Of a DNA stretch of 64,000 bases, positions 44,013-53,227 are shown in pieces. A model generated the notes under the pieces. The model was not told the DNA's origin. It worked only from the letters and a program-made list of their open reading frames with translations, and did no database searches. Source of the DNA: Nostoc sp. 'Lobaria pulmonaria (5183) cyanobiont' (GTDB taxonomy: Bacteria > Cyanobacteriota > Cyanobacteriia > Cyanobacteriales > Nostocaceae). Numbering within the stretch: the stretch's first letter is position 1; each line of letters starts with the position of its first letter. The stretch is taken from positions 5,192,545 through 5,256,544 of the forward strand of contig NZ_CP026692.1 in the NCBI RefSeq assembly GCF_002949795.1, written 5' to 3'. The translations under genes and the position numbers were made by a program.

Positions 44013-47000
44013 ATGAACCTGAGTATTCGGCACTGGTTGGCAGAACGCCATATCGCAATCAATCAAATCAAAGGCTTTTCTGAGGGGCAATTGGCAGGTA
44101 TTGCCTACCATATTGTTCAGGATATGGAAGTCAAAAGCCTAATGCCTTTTGATATCTGTACCTTGGTAGAGGTTTTAGAACTGCCCTTAAATATTGTTTG
44201 GGAAGAAATCAGTGTCATTTCCCAGTTGACAGAAAAACTGTTACGTAGCCTCAGCCAAAAAAAACCGTTAAAACGTAACGAAGGCACATGGCTAGCCTTT
44301 CAAATTGCCTATCTCCAGGCTTTGCAAGCAATTCTAGAGCAGGAAGCAAGCTTACAAAAGCCGTGGTTAGACCGGGCAATTATACCCATACAACCACACA
44401 TACTTAAAGAGGATGTGGGTAAATTCATTCTCCAAGATCCGCAACTACAAGGATTGCTGAAAACTCTCAGCCCAGGTAAATTGACTGATACTCAAGCTGA
44501 ACAAGCACTGTCTTCAGTTGCAGATTCATTACTGGTGCAACAAATAAATAACGCTGCTATAGCTTGGTTAGTTGCCAATGGTGCAGAAGAACCGGAAGCG
44601 AAACTCCTAACACAGCGTTTGGTCAACTCACTTCCTGGTGACATATTGGTAGTCGTCACCGAAAATGCTGCACCTTTAGCCCAACTGCAAAAATTTTTCC
44701 GTTTGGGGATTTCATTATCTCCCAATTTCATTACCCCAGAAGTTGGTTCTACAGTCAGTGAAAAAATTGATTTGCACCGAGAACATTACCGTGCAAGTTT
44801 GATTAAAAACCTCAGCATCCCTTTGCTAATGGAATCCTTTGCTCTTAAAGATATCTATATACCACAAAAAGGTTTACCAATAGAGGAAAATATTTCTGAG
44901 CAAGATAAAAAAACTATTAAACCAGTTGATTTAAAAACATGGGTGCAGAAACAGCTAACTGATTTAGAAACGATCGCTGTTATTGAGTCGGAACCTGGTT
45001 ATGGAAAAACTAGTTTTTGCCAACTTTGGGCAGCACAGGTAGCAGAGGAATTATACCCTACTTGGATGCCTATAGTAATTAAGTTGCGAGATGTAAAATA
45101 CGGTAAAACTCTCATCGAAACTCTAAATTCTGCCTTTCCCGTTAATCTTTCAACTTGGTTAGAGCAAGAAAATCTCCCTTGTCTGTTGCTGCTGGATGGT
45201 CTGGATGAATTGCCCCATTCTACTCAGAGTATCAGAGCACAAGCAATTTTTATTCAGCAATTACTAAACTTTCAATCTCAGCACCGCCACAAAATTGTGT
45301 TAACGAGTCGGTCAAAGACATTACCAGAAATCATCTCCGAACTACCACTATTGTTGAGGCGAATTATTATTCAGCCGTTGGATGTGGACGAACTCAAACA
45401 ATGGTTTCAACAGTGGGCAAAAGTGCAATCATTGCCCATCACTCAAAATTTCTTTACATTTCTCAAACAGGCAGGGTTATTTACCAGCCAATTAAAGTTA
45501 AGAGAATTATCCGCCCTTGTCCGTCAACCCCTAATGCTGCATTTGTTGGGCATCTTGCACCGCGAGGGATTGCTAGATGATGAACTATTGCAGTTAGCTG
45601 CTAATACCCAAAAGTCTTTTCTGTTATCGGAAATTTATCATCGCCTGAGTCGATGGTTGTTGGGTTATCCGCTAAGTGGTGGGATCAAAACAATGCTACT
45701 GCGTTCGGGTACGGCTCATATTCATCGGACTCCAGAAGCGATCGCTAATTTACTCGCCGGTCGTCATCCCCAAGATTTACTTGAGCAGATGCAAGCGATC
45801 GCTCTTAAAATTTTACACTCGCAACGTCATCAAATTAATCTAGCTGGTGAATTTAATACTTTACCAGCCTTTTATTTTAAAATTTGGGATGTAGAAAGCT
45901 CAGGCGAAAGTGCAGCGAAAAGTAGTTTAATTGAGTTTTCGCATCTCAAGTTAGGAGAATCTCTTTGTGCAGATGCAATTGCTGCCCAACTTAAATTTCT
46001 GACTCAGTATCAAGAGGAAGCTTATGGTACGCCCACTTTTGTTCTTGATTCTCCTAGTAGCGTAGCCCAGAATATTTATAATTTACTAGGTTACGGGATA
46101 CTTAGCCAAGAAATTGAAGAACTAGCGATCGCCGGATTGCGTCGCCAACAAAAGCACAAATTTTCGTTTGAAGTTCTGTTTCAACGTCTTTTATCTTTCT
46201 GGCGTGCTTACTGTCAAGGACGTTGGTTAGATGAGGGGATAGCCCACAAGGCTTTGACTAATTTTCATGCCCTGCAAAACCTTGTGAATGTTGAACAGGT
46301 GAATGCTGCTGTGGGAATGAATGTGTTTTTATTGCTTTGTACTTGCTACCGAGAAACAAAAGTTCCTTTTTGGCCTTGTGGGAATCCAGTCAATTTGACA
46401 GAATTCAATCCAGAAGTGCTGAGTGTGCTAATTGCTAGGACAACGGTTTTGCATAAAAGTGCCTTTGCAACCCGAATCAAGTCTCTGGCTGGACTCAATT
46501 TATCGGGAGCCTTTTTATCGCAAGTGATGTTAACTGGAGTAAATCTTGAGCAAACAAACTTATCTAATGCGGAGTTAATGGGGGCGAATTTGGCTGGAGC
46601 TAATTTGCAACAGGCGAACCTCGCAGGCGCAAACCTACAATACGCAAATCTTACAGGTGCAAACCTACAACAGGCAAATCTTACAGGCGCAAACCTGCAA
46701 CAGGCAAACCTTATGGGGACAAATCTTAATTCTGCCGATCTCACCAATGCCTGCTTATTTGACGCCATCCTTGCTACAACTGACAAAAAATTGGCCGCTG
46801 ATAATGGTGCTTTATTATCTAAAGAGTTGTTTCAAAAACTGAAACATTTGCGTAGTTTACCGCCGCAGGCATCGCAGCAGCCTTTCTTAAACACCGTACA
46901 AATCACGCCAAACACAAAGGTTAATTGGAACAAGATCCCTGCAATCGGACTAATTGAAAGCTGTGAAGGCACAATTTTGTCAGTAGATTTAGATGATAAT

Positions 47001-47045
47001 ATCGAGGATGAGACAGTTTTTGGCAATAACTTGATTGGAGAATAG
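44013..47045 (+). CDS. NACHT NTPase with C-terminal pentapeptide repeats (NLR-like)
   Basis: 1010 residues. The N-terminal region of about 300 is helical and matches no effector I know. The NACHT domain has Walker A at about residues 325-335 (EPGYGKTSFCQLW) and Walker B at about 391-400 (CLLLLDGLDELP), then TSRSKTLPE and the FTFLKQAGLF...LVRQPLMLHLLG winged-helix segments. A helical region follows, then about 15 pentapeptide units (ANLxGANLQQ) at about 827-920, and an acidic tail. Bacterial NACHT proteins include antiphage sensors; others are unknown. The gene is alone, between divergent and convergent neighbours. Confidence 0.88.
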   Translation: MNLSIRHWLAERHIAINQIKGFSEGQLAGIAYHIVQDMEVKSLMPFDICTLVEVLELPLNIVWEEISVISQLTEKLLRSLSQKKPLKRNEGTWLAFQIAYLQALQAILEQEASLQKPWLDRAIIPIQPHILKEDVGKFILQDPQLQGLLKTLSPGKLTDTQAEQALSSVADSLLVQQINNAAIAWLVANGAEEPEAKLLTQRLVNSLPGDILVVVTENAAPLAQLQKFFRLGISLSPNFITPEVGSTVSEKIDLHREHYRASLIKNLSIPLLMESFALKDIYIPQKGLPIEENISEQDKKTIKPVDLKTWVQKQLTDLETIAVIESEPGYGKTSFCQLWAAQVAEELYPTWMPIVIKLRDVKYGKTLIETLNSAFPVNLSTWLEQENLPCLLLLDGLDELPHSTQSIRAQAIFIQQLLNFQSQHRHKIVLTSRSKTLPEIISELPLLLRRIIIQPLDVDELKQWFQQWAKVQSLPITQNFFTFLKQAGLFTSQLKLRELSALVRQPLMLHLLGILHREGLLDDELLQLAANTQKSFLLSEIYHRLSRWLLGYPLSGGIKTMLLRSGTAHIHRTPEAIANLLAGRHPQDLLEQMQAIALKILHSQRHQINLAGEFNTLPAFYFKIWDVESSGESAAKSSLIEFSHLKLGESLCADAIAAQLKFLTQYQEEAYGTPTFVLDSPSSVAQNIYNLLGYGILSQEIEELAIAGLRRQQKHKFSFEVLFQRLLSFWRAYCQGRWLDEGIAHKALTNFHALQNLVNVEQVNAAVGMNVFLLLCTCYRETKVPFWPCGNPVNLTEFNPEVLSVLIARTTVLHKSAFATRIKSLAGLNLSGAFLSQVMLTGVNLEQTNLSNAELMGANLAGANLQQANLAGANLQYANLTGANLQQANLTGANLQQANLMGTNLNSADLTNACLFDAILATTDKKLAADNGALLSKELFQKLKHLRSLPPQASQQPFLNTVQITPNTKVNWNKIPAIGLIESCEGTILSVDLDDNIEDETVFGNNLIGE

Positions 47046-47096
47046 GGAATAGGGAATCGGGATTGGTTCATCTTCCCAGTCCTCAGTCCCTAGTCC

Positions 47097-47543
47097 CTAG
47101 ACCTCTTCCGGGTTGCGGTAGCCAAAAAAGTTAATACTGTAGTCAGTAATCCGCACTCCTGTTTCTTCTTCAATTTTGCGGATCAAATCTTCTGGTAGTT
47201 CCACATGAACATCAAGAATTTGATTTGTATCCACACAGTTAATATGACTGTGAGAGTCACTAATGTTGCCGTACAAACGCCCATCACAGCGTTCAATACA
47301 CTCAATGATGCCTTGACTGGATAATGCTTCTAAATTTTGATAAACAGAGGTATGACCGATCTCTTTACCTTGGTGGTTCAAGCGATCATAAATCTCTCTT
47401 GCAGCAAGATGTTCATTTGCTTGCCAAAGTAATTCCAGAATAAAGCGGCGCTGACGACTGACGCGCATACCCAGGATTTGACAGCGCTCAAGTGCATCTT
47501 CTAAGGAACGAATTGGTTTTGTAGTAATTGTTTGTTTTTGCAT
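47097..47543 (-). CDS. Fur-family transcriptional regulator (FurC/PerR-like)
   Basis: 148 residues. A winged helix (ALERCQILGMRVSRQRRFIL, HTSVYQNLEALSSQGI) precedes the metal domain, with His-rich SDSHSHINCVDTNQ. The CxxC pairs of structural zinc in classical Fur are absent. The pattern and length resemble Anabaena FurC, the PerR-type peroxide sensor, more than FurA or Zur; this subgroup call is from memory. It may repress oxidative-stress genes. A palindrome (47607-47621) 64 bases upstream could be its operator. Confidence 0.85.
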   Translation of the reverse strand: MQKQTITTKPIRSLEDALERCQILGMRVSRQRRFILELLWQANEHLAAREIYDRLNHQGKEIGHTSVYQNLEALSSQGIIECIERCDGRLYGNISDSHSHINCVDTNQILDVHVELPEDLIRKIEEETGVRITDYSINFFGYRNPEEV

Positions 47544-47606
47544 ATTACAGCTTGTTAACTGTTAGGGGAATTTTCCGATCTAAATGTTTATTGGTTATTT
47601 AATATA

Positions 47607-47621
47607 TGCAATGATATTGCA
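47607..47621. promoter_or_regulatory. 7-1-7 palindrome upstream of the Fur-family gene
   Basis: TGCAATGATATTGCA is palindromic except at the central pair, with the 7-1-7 geometry of Fur/PerR boxes. Its position 64 bases before the gene start would allow autoregulation. Confidence 0.4.
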
Positions 47622-48228
47622 CACCGCTGTTTTACCTACACTTATGTTTTGGCTTTTGATGCTGGGGAAGTGACAGGTGCGATTATGATTTTTTTTTTGC
47701 TTGTTGACGGTTACTTTGATCAGACCTTAATCTAAAACAAACTCATTACAACTTTAACTTAAAATTGCTGTAAATGTCCACCTTGGGGCAGCTATTGTCT
47801 TGCCCAAGTAGGCTGATTCTAATGGCGTACCATATTAATCGTGTAGTAATTATTTATTAGATGCGAGTAATTATAGCAATGATAAAAGTAACATTTAATT
47901 TTAGTAAACATCGGTGAAGTGAGTGGCGTAGGTGAGCATTTACCGCAGGCATCGCCAGTAGCTCATATCAAGGCTATTAATGGATGTATATTTGTTATAA
48001 CCAGCGAAAATTAACTAAAAGTATCAAATAAATTTGAGCAAGGTCAGACTTGTGTTTAAACCTTGTATGGGTTGACGAAATTATTAGCAAAAAAGTATCA
48101 GTAAATACTAATTGATTTATGAAGAAGACTTTGTGCTATCAAAAGTTAATGTAGCGTCAATCCCTGAAAGCTGCTACTGTATATTCTCGATCCTACAGTT
48201 GAGCATCAATAAAGTGGCTGCTGAATCA
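47622..48228. other. Intergenic region between the Fur-family gene and crr6
   Basis: About 600 AT-rich bases including a T8 run near 47690 and a dispersed-repeat fragment near 47925-47960. In-frame extension of the crr6 reading frame to 48112 is possible but shows no family similarity. No other gene seen. Confidence 0.4.
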
Positions 48229-48699
48229 ATGACAATTGCGATCACACTCAATAATGACTTCATTAACAATCTGGATCTGTCCCCTGCATCAACAGTGATT
48301 GAAAAACTGCTGCAAGATGGGGTTGCATCCCACGAACAGCAGCTACGCTTTGATGTCAATTACGATCTCCAACCTGGCGACCCACGAGAACTCTCAGAAA
48401 TTCCAGAGGTGCGACTGTGGTTTGTGCGTCTAGATGCCAAATATCCCTGGTTGCCATTTTTACTAGATTGGAAAGCTGGGGAATTTGCCCGTTATGCCGC
48501 CATGCTTGTACCACACCAGTTCAGTTCCCAAGAAGGCATTCAATACAATCCTGAAGCCTTAGAAATATTTTTGATGCATAAAATCTTTACTTTAGGTGAC
48601 TGGCTTAAACAGCAAGATATCCCCAGCCTCTCGCGGCTAAAGTCTATGGCGCAAATTCTAGGTTATGAATTAGATGATGCTTTTTTTGAAATATTTTAA
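48229..48699 (+). CDS. crr6: CRR6-family NdhI maturation factor
   Basis: 156 residues from the ATG at 48229 (MTIAITLNNDFINNLDLSP). The conserved block EIPEVRLWFVRLDAKYPWLP, LLDWKAGEFARYAAMLVPHQ and QILGYELDDAFFE matches, as I recall, the CRR6 family. In chloroplasts and cyanobacteria it helps insert the NdhI subunit into NDH-1. Soluble protein. Upstream in-frame codons (to 48112) begin with TTG and are not family-like. Confidence 0.82.
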   Translation: MTIAITLNNDFINNLDLSPASTVIEKLLQDGVASHEQQLRFDVNYDLQPGDPRELSEIPEVRLWFVRLDAKYPWLPFLLDWKAGEFARYAAMLVPHQFSSQEGIQYNPEALEIFLMHKIFTLGDWLKQQDIPSLSRLKSMAQILGYELDDAFFEIF

Positions 48700-48776
48700 A
48701 TAGCTAATAGGTCATGGAATTTTGAGAAAATTTTCTTCGTTTTAGTGGACTGTGTGAGGTTATTCTTCTTAGATTG

Positions 48777-48896
48777 CAATATTGTTCAGTTAAGCCCTAA
48801 ATCCTCTGTAGAGAAGCGTTAGCGCATCGACACGAAGTATAATTTCGCGCCTCTATTTGCCGAAATCGATACCAAAAACTTAACTGAATCGTATTG
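48777..48896. repeat. MITE-like element with CAATA...TTCAGTTAAG ends
   Basis: Arms CAATATTGTTCAGTTAAG and CTTAACTGAATCGTATTG (15 of 18 complementary) bound 120 bases; the inside includes the dispersed repeat CTCTGTAGAGAAGCGTTAGC. A third copy of the end lies at 49952-49967. The TTTAAAACGTCCTCT sequence at about 48920 belongs to another family. Together these fill most of the 435-base gap before the methyltransferase gene. Confidence 0.6.
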
Positions 48897-49134
48897 ATGT
48901 ATACTATATTTTGCGATATTTAAAACGTCCTCTAAGGATGAAATTTTTATCTATCTAAAAAGATATTTTTTAAATTAACTATAGCAAATATGCTGAGAAT
49001 AGAAACCTGTTTCTGATACAGGAAAGATAACAAGTTAGATTTTATACTTGTTTCAAAGCGCTTTCAGTAGTTTCGCAAGATCCTGAAAGAGCAATTTTGT
49101 AATCAAACAAGCTTGAAAAAATGAGGGTTTTGGA
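48897..49134. other. Remaining leader of the methyltransferase gene
   Basis: AT-rich, with a GAGGG-type ribosome-binding stretch before the ATG at 49135. No gene. Confidence 0.35.
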
Positions 49135-49863
49135 ATGAAAAATTTAGTACCTGAGCGTGCAACATCTGAAGAAGAACGTTTCCAAGATGACTATTATTCT
49201 TACTTTGAATCCCCGGAAAATATTACCCGATATACACCTACAGGTGGTTTTTTAAGTAACGCTTTTCCAGAAAACTCATTCTCTTTATTAGATTTAGGAT
49301 GCGGTAATGGGGCTTTAAGCAAATATCTTCCAGCTCGATGTGACTATCTAGGAGTCGATCACAGTGAATTAGCTATTGAACAATGTTTAAAACTCTACCC
49401 AAATAGAAAGTTTGTTACCAAAGATTTATCGCTTTTCCTGTCTGAACTTGTTGAAGATAATCAAAAATTTGATGCAGTCGTGCTAGCGGGTTTGTTATTT
49501 CACAGCATTAACAAAGATACCCAAGAAAAAAAAGACGATCAAGAAATTATTCAATTTTGCCTGAATAAAATACTAAACGACAAAGGATATCTTGTTCTCA
49601 TTGTACCTTTTTGCTACGGCGATCATCCATCTCACAGTTTGTTTGTTCGAGCAGAGTGGCTACAAAAGTCAATAGAGAAAATGCTAGAAATTGCCAATGC
49701 AAAAATTGTTCACGAGAATATATCTCTACAAATTGGTTTGGAAAAGAGGGTTCGACAGCAGAAAGCGACTCCTGACTGGTTTGTTTCCGATAGTAATGCT
49801 GATTATCCCAGTATATTTGTGGGAACATATATGGCAAGCTGGACATTTATTGCTTGCCTCTAA
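49135..49863 (+). CDS. Class I SAM-dependent methyltransferase
   Basis: 242 residues. Motif I is FSLLDLGCGNGALSKYL, with the acidic end of strand 2 in YLGVDHSELAIEQC and the strand-4 region KFDAVVLAGLLFHSI. It ends without a membrane helix. The substrate is unknown. Codon use is AT-rich and no HIP1 site occurs inside; with flanking MITE-like repeats this makes horizontal acquisition possible but not shown. Confidence 0.82.
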   Translation: MKNLVPERATSEEERFQDDYYSYFESPENITRYTPTGGFLSNAFPENSFSLLDLGCGNGALSKYLPARCDYLGVDHSELAIEQCLKLYPNRKFVTKDLSLFLSELVEDNQKFDAVVLAGLLFHSINKDTQEKKDDQEIIQFCLNKILNDKGYLVLIVPFCYGDHPSHSLFVRAEWLQKSIEKMLEIANAKIVHENISLQIGLEKRVRQQKATPDWFVSDSNADYPSIFVGTYMASWTFIACL

Positions 49864-50205
49864 TTAATACCATTTTGGATTTTAGATGGGGAATTTGACC
49901 TCAATCTGTAGAGATGCTTGCTGGGCTAACGCATATCTAAAGATTTTAGATTTAACTGAACGGTATTGGGCTAGTACCGCAAGGCGGAAGTCAAAAGTCA
50001 AAAGTCAAAAGTCAAAAGAATTGTATTCCAAGCTCTTGCGCCATTTGAAATGGTATGTTTATTTACGCCAAGCTGTACTAGGTGGAAGAGGTTCGTTGAA
50101 CTCACCTTAAGTTAAGAGATTCCCTATTAAAAAATCCAATTTTTTAGGGTGTATTAGTGAAGGATAATATCATTTCACGAAATATCTGATACAGATACAG
50201 CATTT
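49864..50205. other. Repeat-containing spacer
   Basis: Contains the TTAACTGAACGGTATTG repeat end (49952-49967) and a GTCAAAA heptamer array (about 49988-50018). A 74-codon frame crosses the array and is rejected as coding. Confidence 0.5.
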
Positions 50206-50337
50206 TGCATCTAAATGAAGTACATTCTTACCCCCCTTAATCCCCCCGATGCATTGGGGGAAAATTCCCAATATAGTTCCCTCCCCTTTCCAAGGGGAGG
50301 GTTAGGGAGGGGTATTTTTGTACTTCATTAACTTGCA
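50206..50337. repeat. MITE-like element with 18-bp imperfect terminal inverted repeats
   Basis: Ends TGCATCTAAATGAAGTAC and GTACTTCATTAACTTGCA (15 of 18 paired) bound 132 bases. The interior has C-rich and G-rich complementary tracts (TTCCCTCCCCTTTCC and GGGGAGGGTTAGGGAGGG) that can fold further. No coding capacity. Confidence 0.65.
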
Positions 50338-50352
50338 ATCTGCTGTAAATAA

Positions 50353-50380
50353 GTAGGGGCATACATCTGTATGCCCCTAC
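50353..50380. repeat. Perfect 12-bp hairpin (GTAGGGGCATAC)
   Basis: GTAGGGGCATAC-ATCT-GTATGCCCCTAC, a perfect stem with a 4-base loop. A sister copy lies at 16846-16873. Another hairpin, CCTCTCT...AGAGAGG plus TTTT, follows at about 50534-50557 and could terminate plus-strand transcripts. Confidence 0.65.
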
Positions 50381-50608
50381 GGCCAATTAATACGTTGCAA
50401 AGATTTTTGGAAATGCTATAACGCACTAGAATAGATCGATTTGTCTAAATAAAAACTGAAAGCCGTTCCCAACTTGTGATAACGGCTGAGTGATAAATTA
50501 TAGAGCTTTTCATTTGTATGGAATATACATTCACCTCTCTCCTGTAAAGAGAGAGGTTTTGAGACTTACTCTCTGTTCTAGGTATCTAAGTTTGGGAAAA
50601 CTACTGGT
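50381..50608. other. Spacer with a small terminator-like hairpin
   Basis: Arms CCTCTCT and AGAGAGG around 50534-50557 followed by TTTT on the plus strand. No gene. Confidence 0.4.
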
Positions 50609-51568
50609 TTAGCCACCCCAAATTTTTTCTAAAACTGTGTTTGGTGAAATATCCGCTGTTTTTCCCGTGAGGGATTCAATAGCCAGGAATTTGTCGTTTT
50701 TCGGCAACAACTTAGCTGGATCGCTGGGACCAAATACGGCAATGGTATAGGTTTGAACTGCAACACTCAGTTGTAATGCCGCGCTATCAGTAGATAACAT
50801 CAAATTTGCCCCGGCAATTATGGCAGTTAACTTACCAATATCATCTGGGGCAGTCACCTTGATATCTGGAGAAGACTCCAGAAGCGATCGCACAAACAGC
50901 TCATCATCAAGTCCCTTAATAACCACCACAGGCAGATCCGGCTGCTTTTGTTGGAAGGCTTGAATAATTTGCTGCCAATTCTCGACAGGGTAGATTTTAT
51001 CTAGTTCTTTAGCCTGTAATAACTGGCCAGAACCGCCATGAATCAAGATATAGCCTGTTTCATGAACCCCTAAACGTTTTTGTTCCTTTTGTGCCCACTC
51101 AATATCTGGTTTTGGCACATTTACTGCTAACTCTGGGACAGGGCTATTTATTTCCAACGGTTGCAGCAAGTCGTGATATACTGCCGCCGCATATTGGGAT
51201 GGTTTGAACGGCACAGCATGGGTAAGAAAACCCGATCCTTTGCCTTGGTAGCCAATACGTATAGGAATTCCCGTTAACCAGAGTAAAAGACCTACCAACC
51301 AATTTTGCTTAACAGCAATGGCAACATCATATTCGCGATCGCGAATTGTCCCCACTAAATTACCCCAATCTGCCAGACTGTTACGGTCATTAAAATCAAA
51401 GTTCAGTACCTCGTGAACTGACTTGCTCACTCGGTAGGCAGCCTTTGACCGGGGTTCAACAACGACATCTATCTGAGCGTTAGGGTAATGGCGCTTCAGG
51501 TCATCTAGAGTCGGAAAGAAGAGAATTTGGTCGCCAATTCCGCCAGGTACAAGGGCTACTACTCGCAT
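50609..51568 (-). CDS. Glycosyltransferase family 9 protein (heptosyltransferase-like)
   Basis: 319 residues. GT9 features: N-terminal LVPGGIGDQILFFPTLDDLK, the GQxxW-type loop YILIHGGSGQLLQAKELDKI, and the sugar-nucleotide region LIAGANLMLSTDSAALQLS with VAVFGPSDPAKLLP. Likely transfers a sugar in lipopolysaccharide or exopolysaccharide synthesis on the cytoplasmic face. Acceptor unknown. Divergent from ispD with about 70 bases between. Confidence 0.85.
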   Translation of the reverse strand: MRVVALVPGGIGDQILFFPTLDDLKRHYPNAQIDVVVEPRSKAAYRVSKSVHEVLNFDFNDRNSLADWGNLVGTIRDREYDVAIAVKQNWLVGLLLWLTGIPIRIGYQGKGSGFLTHAVPFKPSQYAAAVYHDLLQPLEINSPVPELAVNVPKPDIEWAQKEQKRLGVHETGYILIHGGSGQLLQAKELDKIYPVENWQQIIQAFQQKQPDLPVVVIKGLDDELFVRSLLESSPDIKVTAPDDIGKLTAIIAGANLMLSTDSAALQLSVAVQTYTIAVFGPSDPAKLLPKNDKFLAIESLTGKTADISPNTVLEKIWGG

Positions 51569-51637
51569 AATATTTATTGACGCTTACTCGCTCCCTATTT
51601 TAGGGGAAAATATATAGCTTAAAGATTGAGGAATTCT

Positions 51638-52321
51638 GTGTATTTACTAATTCCCGCAGCTGGAATCGGAAAAAGAATGGGTAGTAACCGCAATAAACTC
51701 CTGCTACTCGTGCGATCGCAACCAATTATTGCTTGGACTTTATTAGCCGCAGAAGCCGCCAGTACAATCAGTTGGATCGGGATTATTTCTCAGTCTAACG
51801 ATTGGCCAGAGTTCAAAGCAATTATTGCCGATCTAAAGCTGACTAAACCAGTGGAATTGATTCAAGGCGGCTCCACCCGCCAAGAATCTGTTTACAATGG
51901 CTTGCAATCTCTACCAATAGCCGCAGAACAAGTGTTGATTCATGATGGCGCCAGATGCCTAGCCACACCAGATTTATTTAATTCTTGTGCCGAGGCCATT
52001 TACCACTGTCCCGGTTTAATTGCTGGTGTACCCGTCAAAGACACCATCAAAGTTGTCAACGAACAAGGCATAATTCAAGAGACACCCGACAGACGACAAC
52101 TATGGGCGGCACAAACTCCCCAAGGATTTGATGTCAAGTTGTTGAAACAGTGTCATGCTGAAGGAGTTCGTCAAGGTTGGGAAGTAACAGACGATGCTGC
52201 TTTATTTGAAAAGTGCGGCATCGAAGTCCGAATTGTCGAGGGAGAGGAGACAAATTTAAAAGTGACCACTCCCCAAGATTTAGCGATCGCAGAATTTATT
52301 CTTACAAATAGAGGCTTTTGA
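51638..52321 (+). CDS. ispD: 2-C-methyl-D-erythritol 4-phosphate cytidylyltransferase
   Basis: 227 residues from the GTG at 51638, chosen because GAGG lies seven bases upstream; an earlier TTG (51626) is in frame. Signatures: YLLIPAAGIGKRMGS (CTP binding), VLIHDGARCLATPDL, AGVPVKDTIKVV and TPQGFDVKLL. It makes CDP-methylerythritol in the MEP pathway for isoprenoids (carotenoids, chlorophyll phytol, quinones). ispG, a later step, lies 6 kb downstream. Confidence 0.95.
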   Translation: MYLLIPAAGIGKRMGSNRNKLLLLVRSQPIIAWTLLAAEAASTISWIGIISQSNDWPEFKAIIADLKLTKPVELIQGGSTRQESVYNGLQSLPIAAEQVLIHDGARCLATPDLFNSCAEAIYHCPGLIAGVPVKDTIKVVNEQGIIQETPDRRQLWAAQTPQGFDVKLLKQCHAEGVRQGWEVTDDAALFEKCGIEVRIVEGEETNLKVTTPQDLAIAEFILTNRGF

Positions 52322-52515
52322 GGGAGTGAAGAAGGGAATAGGGTAAAGATTATTCCCTGTCATCTGTCACCTCTCCCCTAATCCCAATGCCAAATTTAAA
52401 ATTTTTAAAAAATACTTTGACAATTTACGATATAATGCCACACACTTGTTGATTGTTAGTTGTCATGTACTAATGACCAATGACTAATGACCAATGACTA
52501 ACGACTAATGACTAA

Positions 52516-53058
52516 ATGATTACAGCCACAGCGACGAAGATAGAAGCAATTCTCTATTTAAAAGGTAAACCCTTGTCGCTCGGCGAAATCGCCGAGTATG
52601 CCGCGTGCGATCGCGCCACTGTCAAAGAAGGCATAATTGAACTCATGGACAACTATGCCCACCGAGATAGCGCCCTAGAGGTAATAGAAACCACAGATGG
52701 TTATAGTTTGCAACTACGATCTGACTTTCACGATCTGGTGCAAACAATGATACCAGTAGAATTGGGTGTAGGTGCATTGCGAACTTTGGCAGCGATCGCC
52801 CTCAATAGTCCCATACTCCAGAGCGATTTAATTAACCTGCGCGGTTCGGGAGTATATCAACACGTTCCAGAACTTGTGGAACTTGGTTTTATCCGCAAGC
52901 GTCGAGACAGCGATTCTCGCTCCTACTCACTCCAAGTAACACCGAAATTTCATCAGTATTTCCAAATTGAACAACTCCCGCAAATACTTTCTACCAGCCA
53001 GAAGGAAGAACAACTAGAACTAGAACTAGAACTGAAGGGAGTGGGGAGTGGGGAGTAG
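52516..53058 (+). CDS. scpB: Segregation and condensation protein B
   Basis: 180 residues with two winged-helix domains (KIEAILYLKGKPLSLGEIAEY, VGALRTLAAIALNSPILQSDL, RGSGVYQHVPELVELGFI), the standard ScpB pattern. It is the partner of SMC and ScpA in chromosome compaction. The C-terminus ends in an acidic Gln/Glu/Leu tail (EEQLELELEL) derived partly from GAACTA repeats. STRR arrays lie on both sides. Confidence 0.9.
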   Translation: MITATATKIEAILYLKGKPLSLGEIAEYAACDRATVKEGIIELMDNYAHRDSALEVIETTDGYSLQLRSDFHDLVQTMIPVELGVGALRTLAAIALNSPILQSDLINLRGSGVYQHVPELVELGFIRKRRDSDSRSYSLQVTPKFHQYFQIEQLPQILSTSQKEEQLELELELKGVGSGE

Positions 53059-53227
53059 GGAGTTGAGGGATGAAGGGGATTGAGGAACAGGGGAGCTAGA
53101 GGAAGAAGAACTATTGATTATTCCCTACTCCTCACTCCCCTCCTCTTGACTTATAACTGTGGTGAATGCGCTACCCTTGTACTATGGTTTAGAGTAGAGT
53201 TAGCAATTAAGCTAAATAAAACTGCCA

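Noticed and set aside
46346..46786. 146-codon minus-strand frame with regular FACCRFAPVR repeats
   Set aside because: It is the antisense reading of the pentapeptide-repeat tail of the NACHT gene; regularity comes from that repeat.
49886..50110. A 74-codon plus-strand frame crossing GTCAAAA heptamers
   Set aside because: Its middle is made of tandem repeat codons (KSKVKSQKSK) and there is no ribosome-binding site or recognisable family.
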